The notes under the pieces were generated by a model, which saw only the letters and a list, made by a program, of their open reading frames with translations, made no database searches and was not told the origin of the DNA. This document shows, in pieces, positions 60,953 to 64,000 of a stretch of DNA of 64,000 nt (the stretch's first letter is position 1; every line of letters starts with the position of its first letter). The DNA comes from Bacteroidales bacterium (GTDB lineage Bacteria > Bacteroidota > Bacteroidia > Bacteroidales > 4484-276), in NCBI GenBank assembly GCA_035647615.1, contig DASRND010000002.1, forward strand, positions 39,850 to 103,849, read 5' to 3'. Made by a program: the position numbers and the translations under genes.

Positions 60953-62437
60953 ATGAGTTTAACGATTGAAAATATTTTATTGGTTGGCTCTTTATTACTT
61001 TTTATCAGCTTAATAGCCGGTAAAACGTCCTATCGGTTTGGCGTTCCTACGCTTCTACTCTTTTTGGCAATAGGAATGCTGGCAGGCTCCGACGGCATTG
61101 GTGGCATCCGGTTCGATGATCCCAAAATCGCCCAATTTATCGGAGTTGTTTCTCTCAACTTCATTCTCTTCTCGGGCGGGCTCGACACCAGTTGGACCAA
61201 CGTAAAGTCTATTGTAAGACAAGGGGTTATTTTATCCACGTTGGGCGTTTTGCTCACCGCCGTTACGCTGGGAACCTTCGTTTGGTGGATTACCGATTTT
61301 ACCTTTTACGAAAGTATGTTGCTTGGCTCCATAGTTTCTTCGACAGATGCTGCCGCGGTATTCTCAATTTTGCGCTCAAAAAGCCTCTCTTTAAAATCCA
61401 ATCTAAGGCCCACCCTCGAGTTGGAAAGCGGAAGTAACGACCCGATGGCGTACGTTTTGACCATTGCCTTTTTGACATTGGTAGTAAACCAGGACCAAAG
61501 CTTTGTTTCCATCATACCGTTGTTTCTGAAGCAAATGATAATAGGCGGCATTGCAGGCTTTGCTTTTGGAAAGTTGGGCAAAGTCATCATCAACAGAATA
61601 AAACTCGATTATGAAGGGCTTTATCCTGCATTGGTCATTGCGATCATGTTTATTACATTTTCGGCAACGGACTTTGTGGGGGGCAATGGATTTCTTGCCA
61701 TCTATATTTGCGCGGTTTATCTCGGAAATCAGGACCTGATACACAAAAGAACCATTTTAAATATGTACGACGGGCTGGCATGGCTTGCGCAGATTGTTTT
61801 GTTCCTCACGCTGGGCTTGCTTGTATTCCCGTCGCAGGTTCTTCCGGTTTTCGGAATTGGATTGGTCATTTCATCGTTCCTTATCATCGTTGCCCGCCCG
61901 GTAAGTGTTTTTCTCTGCCTTGTATTTTTTAAGATGAAACTACGCCGGCGTTTTTATATATCCTGGGTTGGGTTGCGCGGCGCCGTTCCCATTGTGTTTG
62001 CGACCTATCCGCTGTTGGCAGGTATCGAAAAAGCCGATATGATTTTTAATATCGTGTTTTTCATTTCGGTTACCTCTGTTTTAATTCAGGGAACCACCTT
62101 GCCAATCGTTGCCAAATGGCTCAACGTATCACTGCCTGTAACGTCCAGGCCACTTTCAGAAGCTGAAAAGCTCATATTAGATATTCCAAAAACGGCCATG
62201 AGAGAAATTGAAGTGCTGCCGGATGGATATGCGGTAAACAAAAAGCTCGTAAATTTAGGCTTCCCGAAAAACGCCATCATTGCAATGATTAAACGAAATG
62301 ATAAATATCTCACTCCAAATGGCTCCACGGTAATTAAGGCCAACGATATTTTGGTGGTACTTTCCGACCATCTGGAGGGACTCAATGAAGCAGCCGATTG
62401 TTTGAATAAACAAATACGTCCACAAAATATTTCATGA
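60953..62437 (+). CDS. K+/H+ antiporter (CPA1, NhaP2/CvrA type) with TrkA-C domain
   Basis: The 494-residue protein has about 12 membrane helices carrying the CPA motifs: LLLFLAIGMLAGSDG early, SSTDAAAVFSIL (about 128-139, with the transport Asp), and ESGSNDPMAYVLT (about 160, with the Asn-Asp pair). Residues about 400-485 form a cytosolic TrkA-C domain (VNKKLVNLGFPKNAIIAMIK). It exchanges K+ or Na+ for H+ and is likely gated by a ligand on the TrkA-C domain. The universal stress protein gene starts 1 bp after its stop. Confidence 0.92.
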   Translation: MSLTIENILLVGSLLLFISLIAGKTSYRFGVPTLLLFLAIGMLAGSDGIGGIRFDDPKIAQFIGVVSLNFILFSGGLDTSWTNVKSIVRQGVILSTLGVLLTAVTLGTFVWWITDFTFYESMLLGSIVSSTDAAAVFSILRSKSLSLKSNLRPTLELESGSNDPMAYVLTIAFLTLVVNQDQSFVSIIPLFLKQMIIGGIAGFAFGKLGKVIINRIKLDYEGLYPALVIAIMFITFSATDFVGGNGFLAIYICAVYLGNQDLIHKRTILNMYDGLAWLAQIVLFLTLGLLVFPSQVLPVFGIGLVISSFLIIVARPVSVFLCLVFFKMKLRRRFYISWVGLRGAVPIVFATYPLLAGIEKADMIFNIVFFISVTSVLIQGTTLPIVAKWLNVSLPVTSRPLSEAEKLILDIPKTAMREIEVLPDGYAVNKKLVNLGFPKNAIIAMIKRNDKYLTPNGSTVIKANDILVVLSDHLEGLNEAADCLNKQIRPQNIS

Positions 62438-62438
62438 T

Positions 62439-63257
62439 ATGAAAAAGCGATTTATCTTACTCGTTGACTTTTCGGAAAGTTCGGAAAACTTAGTAAAATA
62501 CGCCTGCGACTGGAGCACACAAGTAAATGCAGAGCTTCTTCTGGTGCATCATACCGAAGCTTTACTACCTGCGTTTGCCGACGATATGGGCAGAGAAAGT
62601 CTGGTAAGAATTGCCAATAACGAGGCTGTGGAAAAAATGAAACATCTCATCACCACAACGCTACCTACAAGCGCAAAAGTTTCCTATTCCGTTTCGGATA
62701 AACATCTTCATACGACTTTAAAAAAACTCCTTACCGAGCCATACGATGATTTAGTTTTTATGGGATTGAAGGGAACCAGCCAGCTCAAAAAGATATTTAT
62801 GGGCAGTGTAGCTATTCAGGTCATCGAAAAGACCGATAACATTGTGGTAGCAATGCCCAGGGAGATCGCTCGCTTTTCGCACGAGAAAATATTTGTGGCA
62901 GTTACCGATAAGCATCCTTTGAACATCCTGGCACTTAATAAATTTCTAAGCTTCATCGATAAAGACAAAACAACCATCACCTTTTTCCATTTGGCCAAAC
63001 CCTCCGAAAAGACCAAAAGCATAGAAAAGCAACTTAAAGATCTGGCCAAACTCTTTTCCGTCACATATAGCACCTCGTATGCTATTTACGAAGGGAGCAG
63101 TTCCTTTAATGAAATAAAGAAGGTGATCAACAATACAATTGACGAACTGTTGGTGGTTCAAAAAGGCTCCCGCCACCTGACAGATCAACTGTTCAGGAAA
63201 TTCATGATCAACGAGCTGGTTTTTGAAGGGCAAACCCCGCTGATTGTTTTGCCATAA
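62439..63257 (+). CDS. Tandem universal stress protein
   Basis: The 272-residue protein has two Usp domains (about 1-140 and 145-272). The first begins RFILLVDFSESSENLVKYAC, with LVFMGLKGTS; the second has KIFVAVTDKHPLNILALNKF. The ATP-binding G-x2-G-x9-G(S/T) motif is only partly kept: GLKGTSQLKKIFMGSVA in the first, QKGSRHLTDQLF in the second. Close coupling to the antiporter suggests it senses nucleotide or stress state for ion homeostasis. Confidence 0.9.
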   Translation: MKKRFILLVDFSESSENLVKYACDWSTQVNAELLLVHHTEALLPAFADDMGRESLVRIANNEAVEKMKHLITTTLPTSAKVSYSVSDKHLHTTLKKLLTEPYDDLVFMGLKGTSQLKKIFMGSVAIQVIEKTDNIVVAMPREIARFSHEKIFVAVTDKHPLNILALNKFLSFIDKDKTTITFFHLAKPSEKTKSIEKQLKDLAKLFSVTYSTSYAIYEGSSSFNEIKKVINNTIDELLVVQKGSRHLTDQLFRKFMINELVFEGQTPLIVLP

Positions 63258-63279
63258 ATACGCAGCGCTGATATTCGTC

Positions 63280-63350
63280 AGTCACCCCGTGAATGTTGCA
63301 TAAACCTGAAACATTGGTTGACTGGCCTTGCGCTATTCACGGGATGACTT
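63280..63350 (+). repeat. Single diverged REP-like palindrome
   Basis: AGTCACCCCGTGAATG at the left and CTATTCACGGGATGACTT at the right share the array's outer design; the interior (AAACCTGAAACATTGGTTGA) resembles the copy at 40367. It lies in the gene-free gap 63258-63568. Confidence 0.7.
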
Positions 63351-63568
63351 TTTAGAAGCATTTTTTTAAGTTGCTCCCTGGCGCTGACTTTCAAATCCCA
63401 AAGTTTCGGGACAGGATTTAGAAACGCCCAATATAATTTAGCGTTTTTATTTTACACTTTGCTTCCTCTTTGAGAGCTTTGGGATTCATTATTACCTGGA
63501 CTAAGATGTTTCGCGACATTTCAGCAAATTTTTTGTTTTACCTTTGTAACCATCAATACTTTTAAAAA

Positions 63569-64000
63569 ATGGAAAACGATAGCGTAAACGAACCTATGGG
63601 TACATATAGCCAACCGCTCAATTTCGACCTGGTGTGGAAGATGTTTCAGGAAACCAGAGAGCGGATGAAAGAGACCGACCAGCAGATTCAGGAAACTGGC
63701 CTACAGATGAAAGAAACGGATAAAAAGATAAAGGAATTATCCGCGCTGTTCACCTCACAGTGGGGTAAACTTGTCGAGTCGTTGGTAGAGGGCGATCTGA
63801 TTAAACTGCTAAACCAACACGGAATTGCCGTCGAAAAAACACTTCAGCGGGTAAAAGGTAACAAGGGTGGTGAAAATTTTGAATATGATATAATTGCCGT
63901 CAACGGGCACGAAATTGTAATTGTGGAGGTGAAAACCACACTGCGGGTTGGTGATGTAGAGGATTTTCATAAGAAGATATGGAAATCAAAAACCTACTTG
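63569..64000 (+). CDS. Coiled-coil/PD-(D/E)XK-like protein (cut by window end)
   Basis: The first 144 residues are visible. A heptad-rich coiled coil (about 28-60: ETRERMKETDQQIQETGLQM) is followed by a nuclease-like fold (YDIIAVNGHEIVIVEVKTTL: Asp, then Glu-x-Lys). It resembles DUF3782-type proteins, which are common in Bacteroidota and cyanobacteria and have no clear function. Confidence 0.7.
   Translation, partial: MENDSVNEPMGTYSQPLNFDLVWKMFQETRERMKETDQQIQETGLQMKETDKKIKELSALFTSQWGKLVESLVEGDLIKLLNQHGIAVEKTLQRVKGNKGGENFEYDIIAVNGHEIVIVEVKTTLRVGDVEDFHKKIWKSKTYL

Noticed and set aside
1..64000. tRNA, rRNA or riboswitch genes
   Set aside because: I recognised no cloverleaf with a GTTC-type T-arm, no rRNA segments and no known riboswitch core by eye. 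A covariance search would be needed to exclude them.

Overview
The window looks like a chromosome segment of a Bacteroidota bacterium, probably of the Bacteroidales/Marinilabiliales kind. The main signs are two secreted proteins ending in type IX secretion (Por/T9SS) sorting domains, lipoprotein signals, a PASTA protein next to an RluD-type pseudouridine synthase, a glycogen synthase-phosphorylase fusion, and -7 elements of the Bacteroidota TAnnTTTG type. Housekeeping genes have moderate GC. Several accessory stretches (17.1-25.6, 31.4-33.2 and 43.5-52.7 kb) are clearly more AT-rich.

Layout. 0.3-3.6 kb: a radical SAM enzyme directly followed by a GNAT-RimK (ATP-grasp) fusion. 3.7-8.0 kb: one giant glycogen synthase/alpha-glucan phosphorylase fusion. 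8.2-12.4 kb: PASTA protein, T9SS-sorted secreted protein, RluA-family synthase. 12.6-16.8 kb (minus strand): cold-shock protein, FemAB-like aminoacyltransferase, aldo/keto reductase, MATE transporter. 17.1-25.6 kb: an integron-like region. A complete tyrosine recombinase (21.05-22.17) is followed by an attachment site at its 3' end, then by two apparent gene cassettes: an esterase-like protein, and a CPBP protease plus a beta-lactamase-fold hydrolase. Each ends in an attC-like imperfect palindrome. A second, internally deleted recombinase copy with the same attachment site lies at 17.16-17.46 kb. Between the two copies are a decayed dinD gene, a quinol-type nitric oxide reductase and a truncated DPP-IV gene.

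25.8-33.2 kb: an SDR oxidoreductase, a SnoaL-like protein, an ECF sigma factor whose TTGTAACnTTTTTC motif recurs before a DoxX-like gene and a lipoprotein gene, a CHRD-like lipoprotein, a predicted PD-(D/E)XK/DUF5655 protein, a remnant of a type IIG restriction enzyme, and a DUF4405 membrane protein. 33.5-39.7 kb (minus strand): a glycan cluster GT4 - GH130 - GT4 - GH130, invaded by inverted repeats. 40.5-41.8 kb: a DbpA-like RNA helicase. 41.9-43.5 kb: an array of about nine 84-bp REP-like palindromes with a REP-associated tyrosine transposase (RAYT) inside it. 43.6-52.7 kb: a defence/toxin-antitoxin island with PIN and ParE modules, a type IIG restriction-modification enzyme, and a KilA-N/ASCH-like gene pair with a decayed tandem copy. 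52.8-63.3 kb: phosphatidylserine decarboxylase, a 2097-residue T9SS-sorted C39-like protease/adhesin, a K+/H+ antiporter and a universal stress protein. The window ends inside a coiled-coil/PD-(D/E)XK protein.

The best candidate for an unusual system is the integron-like region. It has a XerC/D-like recombinase without the IntI-specific insert, an attachment site on the 3' side of the recombinase, and two copies of that site whose sequences diverge at the same GTT. Next in interest are the RAYT/REP array, the conserved-loop terminator family, and the ECF-linked promoter motif. All calls come from reading the sequence; no database search was run.
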